From NCBI GenBank assembly GCA_016840855.1, contig JAEORO010000100.1, positions 1 through 41,578 of the forward strand: a stretch of DNA of 41,578 nt, read 5' to 3'. Below are positions 7,274-15,567 of the stretch, piece by piece. A program made the translations under genes and the position numbers. This DNA comes from Candidatus Thorarchaeota archaeon. Its GTDB lineage: Archaea; Asgardarchaeota; Thorarchaeia; Thorarchaeales; Thorarchaeaceae. Positions within the stretch are counted from its first letter, which is position 1; every line of letters starts with the position of its first letter. A model generated the notes under the pieces. That model was not told the origin of the DNA and did not search any database. It was given only the letters and a program-made list of their open reading frames with translations.

Positions 7274-8314
7274 TTACATGTCATCCATAATGTGAACCAT
7301 GTTCTCTCGACCTTCCCGAAATCTCCGAATCAGTTTTCTCTCTTCAAGAGATGTTAGGATTGTGCTGACAAGTGATTGGGACATATCGAGTTCTTCATAG
7401 ATTTCCCGCTGGGAACAAGATCCACCTTTCTTTGTCAGAAATGAGAGAATGTCTTCTTCTTGTTTTGACAGTCTGACAGGTGTGATAATAGTCCTTGTTT
7501 TGAAGCGCTTAATGATTACAGGAATACGTTCCACAAAGAGGACACCTACTGCTCCAATGAGAAGAAACAGAATGCCAAATGGAATAAGCTGCATTGCACT
7601 AATTGGAGGTGGGTCTGGTATTTCCACGATTGCTGCGGGAATCCCGTATTTTACAATGTATGCTACTTCTTGTCCAGGCAATAGCTGTTCACTGAACCAG
7701 ACAAAGATGGAATGTTGTCCATCAGTATAGTTAATAGACGGGTTTGGGAATAGAGGGGCGGAAAATCCTGTTTGTAATATGGCATGAGCTGGTAACACTG
7801 TAGTAAAGGTCAGATTATGAATTTCATTAATTGGCCTGATATAATATATCAGCTGGTTCAGATACATCGTCTGATCCTCAGTTAGTCCGATTCGTTCCTG
7901 TAGGCATTGGGTTGTCAGATTAAGAAAGAGCGTCGAAGATGCGCCTGCTGCAATTGGAGCAATTGGAAATATTCTCACAATCATATAATTGCTCTGTGGG
8001 ATAATTGTCGTTTCAACTTCAGTTGCATTTAGGAAAGCTGTTGCAACACCTATATTCCTCACATCAATCCTGATGTCAAAATAATCCTTTACTGATATAC
8101 CAATATTCTGAACTCTGGATTGAACGATAAGAGAAGTATCGCAATCAGTCCCAAGAGTAGCTTTGATGTTCATGTCTGTCATGAGAATATCCTGATTGCC
8201 CACTTGGAGTCCATTAACATCAGCAATTGACCCTAACTGAAGTAAAACGAATATAATTCCTGCAGCTACTAGAATAGCGTGCTTGTTGCTAACCATATGG
8301 ACCAGTTCCCCCAT
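7274..8314 (-). CDS. Membrane-anchored winged-helix regulator with extracellular domain
   Basis: 346 residues. An N-terminal hydrophobic segment (about residues 13-30) acts as signal or anchor. A beta-rich outer region of about 200 residues with several sequons (NAT, NLT, NYT) follows. A second transmembrane helix (about 242-264, LIPFGILFLLIGAVGVLFV) leads to a basic stop-transfer and a cytoplasmic winged helix (about 280-346: KQEEDILSFLTKKGGSCSQR, then MSQSLVSTILTSLEERKLI). This is the layout of archaeal one-component membrane regulators. ATG 8314 has GAGGAG upstream. It lies downstream of the acidic surface protein on the same strand, separated by a hairpin, so it may sense that protein or the envelope. 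Confidence 0.8.
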   Translation of the reverse strand: MGELVHMVSNKHAILVAAGIIFVLLQLGSIADVNGLQVGNQDILMTDMNIKATLGTDCDTSLIVQSRVQNIGISVKDYFDIRIDVRNIGVATAFLNATEVETTIIPQSNYMIVRIFPIAPIAAGASSTLFLNLTTQCLQERIGLTEDQTMYLNQLIYYIRPINEIHNLTFTTVLPAHAILQTGFSAPLFPNPSINYTDGQHSIFVWFSEQLLPGQEVAYIVKYGIPAAIVEIPDPPPISAMQLIPFGILFLLIGAVGVLFVERIPVIIKRFKTRTIITPVRLSKQEEDILSFLTKKGGSCSQREIYEELDMSQSLVSTILTSLEERKLIRRFREGRENMVHIMDDM

Positions 8315-8353
8315 GTTCTACTCCTCTATGAATACTCCGGTTAAGCAAATGAT

Positions 8354-8373
8354 GGAGGGAGTTTCCTCCCTCC
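8354..8373 (-). terminator. Stem-loop after the surface-protein gene
   Basis: A perfect 8-bp inverted repeat, GGAGGGAG-TTTC-CTCCCTCC, lies just past the stop of the minus-strand surface-protein gene and before the regulator gene. It has no long T-run after it, so it may only attenuate transcription between the two genes or protect an RNA 3' end. Confidence 0.5.
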
Positions 8374-8382
8374 TAATGGCGT

Positions 8383-9633
8383 TCAACGGCGCTTAATAAT
8401 TAGGCTGACACTTGCAATCAAAATGACTGCGATACCAATCAAGGCATAGGTTTCTATTGGGAGGTCTAGAAGTCCCATTGGCGGCGTATATGGTGATTCA
8501 CCTTCAATAAGACCCAATGATGGATCATGAAGGATGGACCCTCCATCAAAATTAGGATATGCAAAGAAGAGTAGAAGTGCATTCCCGTCTGTCCAATAAG
8601 ATGCTGATACATCTACAATGGCTTCCGATCCATTCAGCATCGTCATCACTGCAGTGTCTAACCAACGATAAAATCCACGAGTAACATCTGTAGTGGCATC
8701 AACAAATGAGAGCTCTTGCACCACATCATCGATGCCATCATCATTTTCATCGTGGTCTTCAAACCTGTCTCCAAGATGATCCATTACCTCACTAGAGTCA
8801 TGTTCATCATCACCGGACTCCTCATGAAGTATGAAGTGGTAATCATACTCACCACTGGAAGCGACATCCTCTCTAAGATAGTTCAAAACTGCTACACTTG
8901 AGGTATTTGATAAGAATGGAAAATTACCAATCTCAATGTCAATCTTGAGTTCAACTCCTCCGAGGACGGTGTAGTTGGCTTTAATCTCTTCATTTGCAGT
9001 CACGGTCCCATTATAGTTGTCCATGAAGATGTGACCATAGAATTGCAAGGTCATAAACTTGAATCTAGAGAAGTCAAATTCAGGGTCTTCTTCCCCATCG
9101 CTGGCTAGGAGTGAGTCATTACCGTCGTCATCATAGCCCGGCATCCAATCCTTAAACCATCCATCCTCCCAATCCTCACTAAGCCCTCCTTTTGTGTAGG
9201 ACGCATAGACCTCTGTATTCTGACCTAGGTCATTGGTAATGGCACCAGTCTGAAGACTCCACTCAAAAGCGTCTAGTGGCGCGAAAGCGAGCGTTTCATT
9301 TGGTTGATACACACCATCGCCATTACTGTCCTCAAACTCAACAATCATCATGTAGCTAACCAAGAATCGACTCAGAGAACCATTCTCATCTGATGTGTAC
9401 CAATACTGATATGATGGTAGTTTGGGGTTTAGCATCACAGTCATGATATCAGTCTGTATCCATACTGTTCCGTCTGAATCGCGATGTTGTTCTGGTTCCG
9501 TATCATCGTTTGTAGAATCATCGTTTCCATCATCATCGCTAAGTGTTAAAGCGTGCACTGTGCTTGCTGATGAAATGAGTATGAATAAGATTGATAGAAG
9601 CAATGCTTTTCCAAGTAGAGTCCTTCCTTTCAA
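8383..9633 (-). CDS. Acidic exported surface protein with EF-hand-like loops and C-terminal anchor
   Basis: 416 residues with a clear signal peptide (MKGR, a hydrophobic core, then a STVHA-type cleavage area), an Asp/Glu-rich body, and a C-terminal transmembrane helix ending in IKRR. Two loops look like calcium-binding EF-hand or dockerin-type sites: DSNGDGVYQPNE and DHDENDDGIDD. Several sequons (NET, NDS, NGT, NYT, NTS) fit an outer-surface location. The TTG start at 9633 has GGTGA 8 nt upstream, and TTATATAT near 9668-9675 on the minus strand is a strong TATA box. I do not recognise the family. It heads a likely two-gene unit with the membrane winged-helix regulator. Confidence 0.7.
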   Translation of the reverse strand: MKGRTLLGKALLLSILFILISSASTVHALTLSDDDGNDDSTNDDTEPEQHRDSDGTVWIQTDIMTVMLNPKLPSYQYWYTSDENGSLSRFLVSYMMIVEFEDSNGDGVYQPNETLAFAPLDAFEWSLQTGAITNDLGQNTEVYASYTKGGLSEDWEDGWFKDWMPGYDDDGNDSLLASDGEEDPEFDFSRFKFMTLQFYGHIFMDNYNGTVTANEEIKANYTVLGGVELKIDIEIGNFPFLSNTSSVAVLNYLREDVASSGEYDYHFILHEESGDDEHDSSEVMDHLGDRFEDHDENDDGIDDVVQELSFVDATTDVTRGFYRWLDTAVMTMLNGSEAIVDVSASYWTDGNALLLFFAYPNFDGGSILHDPSLGLIEGESPYTPPMGLLDLPIETYALIGIAVILIASVSLIIKRR

Positions 9634-10129
9634 GAATTAATTCACCGAACAATTCTTCTCATATCCATATATAATGACATTTGAGTAACCTACAGAATGA
9701 CAAGCATGAGAAGCTCTCATAAACCCCCTTTTAGACTTCTGGGTTTTATGAAACTTCAGAATACTTCATCATATTTATTCGATTGAATTTTATTCAAGAT
9801 GAAACTCAAGAATGCCCGGAATTACCATGAATGAACTTTCGTCGGTGGCGAGAAATTTACAACCTCAATTTTGCTCAAGTCATCAATGTGATGATCCTCC
9901 CCCCGATACTTGATGCGTGTCAGGTATGCTCGAGTATAAAGCCTCGTCGCCTTCATAATTCTAGGACGTTATCTGTGTAATATTAAGTGCATTGATTAGA
10001 AATCGTTAACTCTCAAAGTTTGGCGCCAATCATTGTGAATTATGACTAGTTTCTCTGTTATTGTCCGATGGGAAACATTTTATCGTGCGTTCTTAAATCG
10101 ACGCGGTATCTCTTCGGAGAGACAGAAAA
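9634..10129. promoter_or_regulatory. Long divergent intergenic region, promoters of surface gene and hdrA-mvhD
   Basis: A 496-base gap without a credible gene. It holds the TATA box of the minus-strand surface gene (about 9668-9675). A perfect inverted repeat TCATCA-ATG-TGATGA lies at 9880-9894. A strong TATAAAG at 9935-9941 on the plus strand has no gene close behind it. A second plus-strand TATA-like ATTTTATC lies near 10076-10083, about 45 bases before the hdrA start. A small hairpin TCTCT-TCGG-AGAGA immediately precedes the hdrA ATG. A long hdrA leader or a small RNA starting near 9960 is possible. Confidence 0.45.
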
Positions 10130-13100
10130 ATGGCCGAGCCTATATCGAAACCAGTTGTCATTATTGGAGCTGGTATTTCAGGAATGCGTGCCGCACTTGA
10201 CCTTGCTGAGATGGGCATCAAGGTATATCTAATCGAGAAACGACCTTCAATTGGAGGCCACATGTCTCAGCTCGATAAGACCTTTCCCACATTAGACTGT
10301 AGTATGTGCATTCAAGGTCCATGGATGGTCGATTGTTCGCGTCATCCAAATATTGAGATTTTATCATACTCTGAGGTAACTGAGGTCACTGGCACCAAAG
10401 GTGATTTCACAGTAAAAGCACTAAAACGAACTCGACGTGTGGATGCTGAGAAATGCACCGGTTGCGGTGATTGTCAAAGAGTATGTCCAATAGAAGTACC
10501 CAATGAATATGATCTCGGTCTGAAGATGAGAAAAGCTGCGTACATTCCATTTCCACAAGCTGTTCCAAATATCGCTACCATCGATAAGGCAAACTGCATT
10601 GAGTGCATGGTCTGTGTTAAGACATGCAAGGCCGAGGCTATAAATTTCGATATTGCTGATGAAACTAGAATGATTAATGCCGGCTCAATCATTATTGCAA
10701 CTGGCTATGAACTCCTTGACCCTCTAGAAGTGTCAGAGTATGGCTATGGCCGTTTTCCAAATGTTGTGAGCGCACTAGAGTATGAACGCATGGTATCCGC
10801 CAGTGGCCCCACAGGTGGTATTGTTATGCGTCCTTCAGATGGTCGTGAACCTCATCGGATAGCATTCATTCAATGTGTTGGGTCAAGGGATATCAATCAT
10901 TGTTCGTATTGTTCAAAGATATGTTGCACATATGCAACGAAGGAGGCTATCATCACAAAGGAGCATACTCCAGAGGTCCATATTGATATCCTATATAATG
11001 ACATGCGTGCGTTTGGCAAAGGGTTTGAAGAATTTCTGGTCAGAGCTGAAACTGAGTATGATGTTCACTTTGTGAAAGGAATCCCAAGTGAAATTCAAGA
11101 AGAATATGGCACTAAGGATCTAATAGTACGTCATAGCGATGCGAAGGGTCATAATGTACTGGTAGACAACTATGATTTGGTCGTCCTATGTTCTGCAATG
11201 GTTCCTTCTTCGAGTCCTAAGTTGTTCGAACACCTAAATATCAAGACAGATACGTCTGGGTTCATACAGCCTGATTCGAATTCATTGATGATCTCTGAAA
11301 CAGGAGTGCCTGGAGTTCATATGTGCGGGGCTGTTCATATGCCCAAAGATATTCCTGATTCTGTTGCTCAGGGCAGCGCCGCTGCCGCTCTAGCAGCATT
11401 AGATATTACAATTCCACAAGGAGAAGAAACAGACGCACTCACAGAACAAGACCTGGAACTTATAGCTGCTGAGCCTCGCATTGGCGTGATCATATGTTCA
11501 TGTGGTATCAACATTGCTGGAACTGTAGATGTAGCTGAGGTAACTCACTACGCAAACAGTCTTCCAAATGTTGTCTATGCTCAAAACCTCCTCTACTCGT
11601 GTTCTTCAGATGCTCAGGTTGTCATCAAGGATGCCATCAAGGAACATAATCTCAATCGCTTAGTTGTGGCATCATGCACACCTCGGACACATGAACCGCT
11701 GTTTAGAGCAACAATCGAAGAAGCTGGACTGAACAAGTATCTATTTGAACTCGCCAATATTCGAGAACATTGCTCATGGGTCCATCAAGCAGACAAAGAT
11801 GAGGCAACTGCAAAAGCGATGGATTTAGTACGAATGTCTGTCGCGCGAGCAAAGCTCTTGGAGGCGCAAGAAGAGGCTGTAACCCAGATAGAACCCTCTG
11901 TCCTTGTGATAGGTGCTGGTGTAGCTGGAATGGCTGCAGCTGATGTGATTGCTCAAAAAGGTTTCAAGGTCTACCTTGTGGAAAAACAGGATATGGTAGG
12001 TGGTTTCCTCAACGAGCTTGCAACAGTTAATTTTGATAACAGACCTGCTTCAGAAGTAATAGCTGATTATGAGCATCGGATAAGTGAGAAAAAGAATATC
12101 CAGTTAATGCTGAACTCTGAGGTCATAGAAGCAAAGGGCTCGATCGGTGAATTTGAGGTAGTCATCAAGACTGGAAAGAAGAAAGAAACTCTAACAGTTG
12201 GTATCGTGATTGTCGCTACAGGTGCAGTTGCACTTGAAGAGAAAGGTCTCTATGGCCTGAATAAACTTCCAGAAGTCATGACCGAGGTAGAGTTCAACAA
12301 CAGGGTTGCCAAGGATGAAGATTTCGAAGACGGAGAAACCTTTGCTGTAATTCACTGTGCAGGTTCTCGTGAAGACGCATCACTCGAAGGGTCTAGAACT
12401 TGGTGTTCTGGCATATGTTGCATGGTTGCCTTAGAGCACTCCCTTGATCTCCTTGAGAAATATCCAACCTCAAGAGTCTTCCACTTCTATCGCGACCTCC
12501 GAGTCTTCTACGATGCAGAAGACAAATATCGCGAGACTCGAAAGAAGGGTGTTGTGTTTGTTAGATTTGACAAGGACTCGCCCCCTGAAGTTAAGAAAGG
12601 AAGTGAAAAAGCCCTCAGCATTAAGGTCATGGACCAAGTGTTAGGGGCAGAATTGAACATTGATGTTGATCATGTTGTACTCGCAACAGCTATGATTCCC
12701 CGACCAAACAAAGAGATTTCAGAGCTTTTCAAAGTCCCACTCAACCTGTCTGGTTTCTTTATGGAGGCGCACCCCAAACTGCGACCTGTTGATTTCCAGA
12801 CTGATGGTGTATTCGTAGCTGGTGCAGCAACTGCTCCTAAGAGTATTAGTGAATCTATTGCTCAAGGTCAGGGGGCAGCCTCACGAGCCTTAATACCTCT
12901 CATAAAAGGAATACGAAAAGCTGAAGCTATTGTATCAGTTGTTGACCCTGAAATCTGTGTAGGATGTGGAACATGTGAGATTAATTGCGCCTACAATGCA
13001 ATTGAGGTAGTCCCTGGTGATGGTGGACATGACTATGCAGTGACAAACCCTGTATTGTGCCAGGGCTGTGGAAAATGTGGCGCTGGATGTCCTGCAGGTG

Positions 13101-13585
13101 CCATTACTATGAAACACTTTACTGATGACCAGATCATAACACAGATTCGCTCTGCGCTGGAAACCATGCCTGCGAATGACTCAAGGATTCTAACAATCCT
13201 CTGTAACTGGTGCTCATATGCAGGGGCTGACAGTGCTGGGGTGTCTCGTTTTCAACAACCACCTAATGTGAGGGATATCCGAGTCATGTGTACAGGACGA
13301 GTGAGCGTGCAACACATCTTGGAGGCATTTAGACTCGGCGCTGATATGGTCTGGATTTCCGGATGTCATATCGGAGACTGTCACTATGTAGATGGCAATA
13401 TCTCATTCGAACGAAGGTATGCTATTGCCAAAAAAATAATTGAAAAAGCTGGACTTGAAACAGATCGCCTTCAGTTCACACACATCAGCGCGAGTGAAGG
13501 GTCAATCTGGGCAGAAACCGTACGACGGTTTGCAGCTCTAGCAGATAAGCTCGGCCCAAGTCCCCTGCGAACAAGGAGGCGATAA
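10130..13585 (+). CDS. hdrA: Double-module HdrA flavoprotein fused to MvhD
   Basis: 1151 residues, versus roughly 650 for a standard HdrA. Module 1 (about 1-430) is a flavin-binding Rossmann unit (GAGISG, 13-18) with CSMC at 57-60 and an inserted ferredoxin (Cys 109/112/115/119 and 156/159/162/166). Module 2 starts with the canonical HdrA N-terminal domain (ICSCGINIAG, about 455-465, then SCTPRTHEP). It continues with a second flavin Rossmann unit (GAGVAG, about 595-600) that lacks an inserted ferredoxin, and ends in a two-cluster ferredoxin (Cys 943-953 and 977-987). The last 130 residues are MvhD (LCNWCSYAGADSAGVSR, VMCTGRV, GCHIGDCHY), which links Hdr to a hydrogenase or formate dehydrogenase. 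It lies 2 bases from hdrC3 in one operon with hdrB3. The likely role is flavin-based electron bifurcation or confurcation; the electron donor enzyme is not in view. Confidence 0.93.
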   Translation: MAEPISKPVVIIGAGISGMRAALDLAEMGIKVYLIEKRPSIGGHMSQLDKTFPTLDCSMCIQGPWMVDCSRHPNIEILSYSEVTEVTGTKGDFTVKALKRTRRVDAEKCTGCGDCQRVCPIEVPNEYDLGLKMRKAAYIPFPQAVPNIATIDKANCIECMVCVKTCKAEAINFDIADETRMINAGSIIIATGYELLDPLEVSEYGYGRFPNVVSALEYERMVSASGPTGGIVMRPSDGREPHRIAFIQCVGSRDINHCSYCSKICCTYATKEAIITKEHTPEVHIDILYNDMRAFGKGFEEFLVRAETEYDVHFVKGIPSEIQEEYGTKDLIVRHSDAKGHNVLVDNYDLVVLCSAMVPSSSPKLFEHLNIKTDTSGFIQPDSNSLMISETGVPGVHMCGAVHMPKDIPDSVAQGSAAAALAALDITIPQGEETDALTEQDLELIAAEPRIGVIICSCGINIAGTVDVAEVTHYANSLPNVVYAQNLLYSCSSDAQVVIKDAIKEHNLNRLVVASCTPRTHEPLFRATIEEAGLNKYLFELANIREHCSWVHQADKDEATAKAMDLVRMSVARAKLLEAQEEAVTQIEPSVLVIGAGVAGMAAADVIAQKGFKVYLVEKQDMVGGFLNELATVNFDNRPASEVIADYEHRISEKKNIQLMLNSEVIEAKGSIGEFEVVIKTGKKKETLTVGIVIVATGAVALEEKGLYGLNKLPEVMTEVEFNNRVAKDEDFEDGETFAVIHCAGSREDASLEGSRTWCSGICCMVALEHSLDLLEKYPTSRVFHFYRDLRVFYDAEDKYRETRKKGVVFVRFDKDSPPEVKKGSEKALSIKVMDQVLGAELNIDVDHVVLATAMIPRPNKEISELFKVPLNLSGFFMEAHPKLRPVDFQTDGVFVAGAATAPKSISESIAQGQGAASRALIPLIKGIRKAEAIVSVVDPEICVGCGTCEINCAYNAIEVVPGDGGHDYAVTNPVLCQGCGKCGAGCPAGAITMKHFTDDQIITQIRSALETMPANDSRILTILCNWCSYAGADSAGVSRFQQPPNVRDIRVMCTGRVSVQHILEAFRLGADMVWISGCHIGDCHYVDGNISFERRYAIAKKIIEKAGLETDRLQFTHISASEGSIWAETVRRFAALADKLGPSPLRTRRR

Positions 13586-13587
13586 GA

Positions 13588-14106
13588 GTGACAGAGTCTT
13601 GGGGCCAGTTCAAGTCATTTGATGGGAAGAAGTTCAAAGCACTAGAAGCTGACTTCACAAACAAGGTTTCCAAACTGATTGGAGGTCAAGACCTAACTGC
13701 TTGCTTCCAATGTGCTAAATGCAGTGCTGGTTGTCCGGTTTCCGACAAAGTGAACATCCAAATTCATGAAGTCATGCGAATGCTTCTCTTTGGAATAAAG
13801 GAAGTTCTTGAAACTGACATGGTCTGGCTATGTTCAACATGTTATACCTGCCAAGAGCGCTGTCCGCAGGGAATTGATATCACAGACATCCTCTTTGGAT
13901 TGAAGAACATGGCTTTCAGAAAAGGAATCCGACCTTCAGGTTATGTTGGAGCACGTCAGTCACTTTATGACACTGGACGACTCTATGAACCTACTGACTG
14001 GGAACGCGATGACCTCGAGCTCGATCCTGTTCCTGAACTAAATACAGCCGATACAAAGAAACTCTTGGACAAAATGAAGCTCATGCAGTTGGAGGAGGAG
14101 GAATAA
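13588..14106 (+). CDS. hdrC: Heterodisulfide reductase subunit C (pair 3)
   Basis: 172 residues with [4Fe-4S] motifs CFQCAKCSAGCP and CSTCYTCQERCP. The GTG start at 13588 is preceded by AAGGAGG at the end of hdrA, with 9 nt between GGAGG and GTG. The C-terminal half is shorter than and different from those of the other two HdrC proteins and ends in an acidic stretch (LMQLEEEE). It sits between hdrA-mvhD and hdrB3, so this is the one complete HdrABC set in the window and the natural partner of the MvhD-fused HdrA. Confidence 0.93.
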   Translation: MTESWGQFKSFDGKKFKALEADFTNKVSKLIGGQDLTACFQCAKCSAGCPVSDKVNIQIHEVMRMLLFGIKEVLETDMVWLCSTCYTCQERCPQGIDITDILFGLKNMAFRKGIRPSGYVGARQSLYDTGRLYEPTDWERDDLELDPVPELNTADTKKLLDKMKLMQLEEEE

Positions 14107-14107
14107 G

Positions 14108-14983
14108 ATGACTCAGTCCTACGAGGTTTTCCTTGGATGTGCCATCCCAAGCAGGTTCAATAACTACGAATCCTCTATGCGAGCAGTAGCAAAAGAGCTT
14201 GGCGTTGAGCTATTGGATTTTGATGGAGCATCGTGCTGCGGGACTGTGGTACTCAAGTCGATTGATGAGAACAGCTGGCTCTCTCTTTCCGGACGAAATA
14301 TAGCTCTTGCAGGACAGAGAGGCCATGACATTGTTACACCCTGCAACGGGTGCTTTGGATCCTTAAAGGATACAGACCATGTACTTCATGACGATGAGTC
14401 CCACAGGAAAAAGGTCAATGCGGCACTCAAACCGTTGGGTCTTGAATATACAGGGAAGGTAAAGATTCGTCACTTCGTTGAAGTTCTCTATGATATGAAA
14501 GATGCGATTGAAAAGAAGATTACCAAGCGCTTAGATGGTCTAAAGGTTGCTTTCCATCCCGGTTGTCACCTCATTCGCCCATCTAATGTTGCGGGATTCG
14601 ATGACCCTGAACTTCCTCGAAAGGTCGACGAAATAATTGAGCTAACAGGTGCGAAGAGCGTTCATTGGGACATGAAACTTCGATGCTGTGGTTCTCCACT
14701 TCTCATTGCAAGTGAGGAAGTAGCTTCAAAAATACTTCAAGAGAAGATGATTTCAGCAAATGGCGCAGGAGCAAACTGTGTAGTCACAAACTGTCCTGCT
14801 TGTCACACTCAATTCGATATTCAACAACTAGGTCTCAAGGATGACGAAGGTAACTCTCTTGAGTTACCTGCTCTATTTGTCACTCAAGTATTAGGTATAG
14901 CAATGGGGATTGAGCCCGAACCTTTAGGGCTAGAACTAAACAGAGTTTCTCTGAATCCCATCAATGATATTCTTGGTATCTAA
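14108..14983 (+). CDS. hdrB: Heterodisulfide reductase subunit B (pair 3, divergent)
   Basis: A 291-residue HdrB with all cluster cysteines present: FLGC, GASCCG and PCNGC in domain 1; HPGCH, LRCCGS and NCPAC in domain 2. It differs from the other two HdrB proteins around the double cysteines. CCPAPG is replaced by CCGTVV, and the CCGAGG glycine-rich turn by CCGSPL. This suggests a changed substrate pocket near both clusters, while the Fe-S ligands are kept. ATG 14108 follows GGAGG repeats directly after hdrC3. It ends 4 bases before the stop of the convergent gene at 14988. It may act on a disulfide other than that used by pairs 1 and 2, or serve as an electron outlet. Confidence 0.93.
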   Translation: MTQSYEVFLGCAIPSRFNNYESSMRAVAKELGVELLDFDGASCCGTVVLKSIDENSWLSLSGRNIALAGQRGHDIVTPCNGCFGSLKDTDHVLHDDESHRKKVNAALKPLGLEYTGKVKIRHFVEVLYDMKDAIEKKITKRLDGLKVAFHPGCHLIRPSNVAGFDDPELPRKVDEIIELTGAKSVHWDMKLRCCGSPLLIASEEVASKILQEKMISANGAGANCVVTNCPACHTQFDIQQLGLKDDEGNSLELPALFVTQVLGIAMGIEPEPLGLELNRVSLNPINDILGI

Positions 14984-14987
14984 GTAA

Positions 14988-15563
14988 CTATTGCTGTATC
15001 TTACTATCGCCATAGAAGAGCTGTCCTAGTTTCTTCATTGCGTCCCGAACACACTCTCGCTTCCCGCTGACCTGAAGATGTCGTTCTCCATCGAGGGAGA
15101 TATTCACCATGCAGTCTTCAGCAATCTCAGAAACAATCTCAACTGGAATGTCTTCTGGGAGTTTGATACGGAAAAATCCAACCTGTTTATCTCTTGGAAT
15201 ATCTGAGATATGCACCTGTGGTTCGGGTTCGTGCTCTTTGCTCTCTTCCCTGATTGCTTTTTCGAATCGTATTTCCCAAGAATTTCTGTATTCTCGCCCC
15301 TCTTTCTCCTCAGCCCAAACCATTAGAGTATCTCGAAGTCTTTGAATTTGAATTTCCATCTCTGTCTGAAGTCTATTGTCATCCTCACACTGAGCTCCGG
15401 ATTTTATTTCACTCTCAAATGATCGAAGATACTCTAAACTCATTTTTGAGTTTCTGAGATCAGCGTATGTTAAATCTGGGATGAAGACATTTTTTTCCCT
15501 TAAAGCACCTAGCAGATCATTCAGAACTATCCATCCAGCTAGTAGTCCATCTAGTGAAGCCAA
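14988..15563 (-). CDS. Conserved archaeal protein, possibly DUF2096-like
   Basis: 191 residues. The N-terminal part is helical (WIVLNDLLGALREKNVFIPD, then LTYADLRNSKMSLEYLRSF). The middle is charged and possibly coiled, and the C-terminal half looks alpha/beta (GFFRIKLPEDIPVEIVSEIA, SLDGERHLQVSGKRECVRDA). The start of the sequence resembles my memory of the DUF2096 family of archaeal proteins, but that is tentative. The TTG start at 15563 has GGGAG 7 nt upstream, inside the end of hdrA2, so it is co-translated with hdrA2. Function is unknown; there are no metal or catalytic motifs that I can name. Confidence 0.6.
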   Translation of the reverse strand: MASLDGLLAGWIVLNDLLGALREKNVFIPDLTYADLRNSKMSLEYLRSFESEIKSGAQCEDDNRLQTEMEIQIQRLRDTLMVWAEEKEGREYRNSWEIRFEKAIREESKEHEPEPQVHISDIPRDKQVGFFRIKLPEDIPVEIVSEIAEDCMVNISLDGERHLQVSGKRECVRDAMKKLGQLFYGDSKIQQ

Positions 15564-15567
15564 GGTT

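Noticed and set aside
9880..9894. GTGATGA resembling a C box of a C/D small RNA
   Set aside because: No CTGA D box at a suitable distance on that strand; better explained as part of the inverted repeat TCATCA-ATG-TGATGA.
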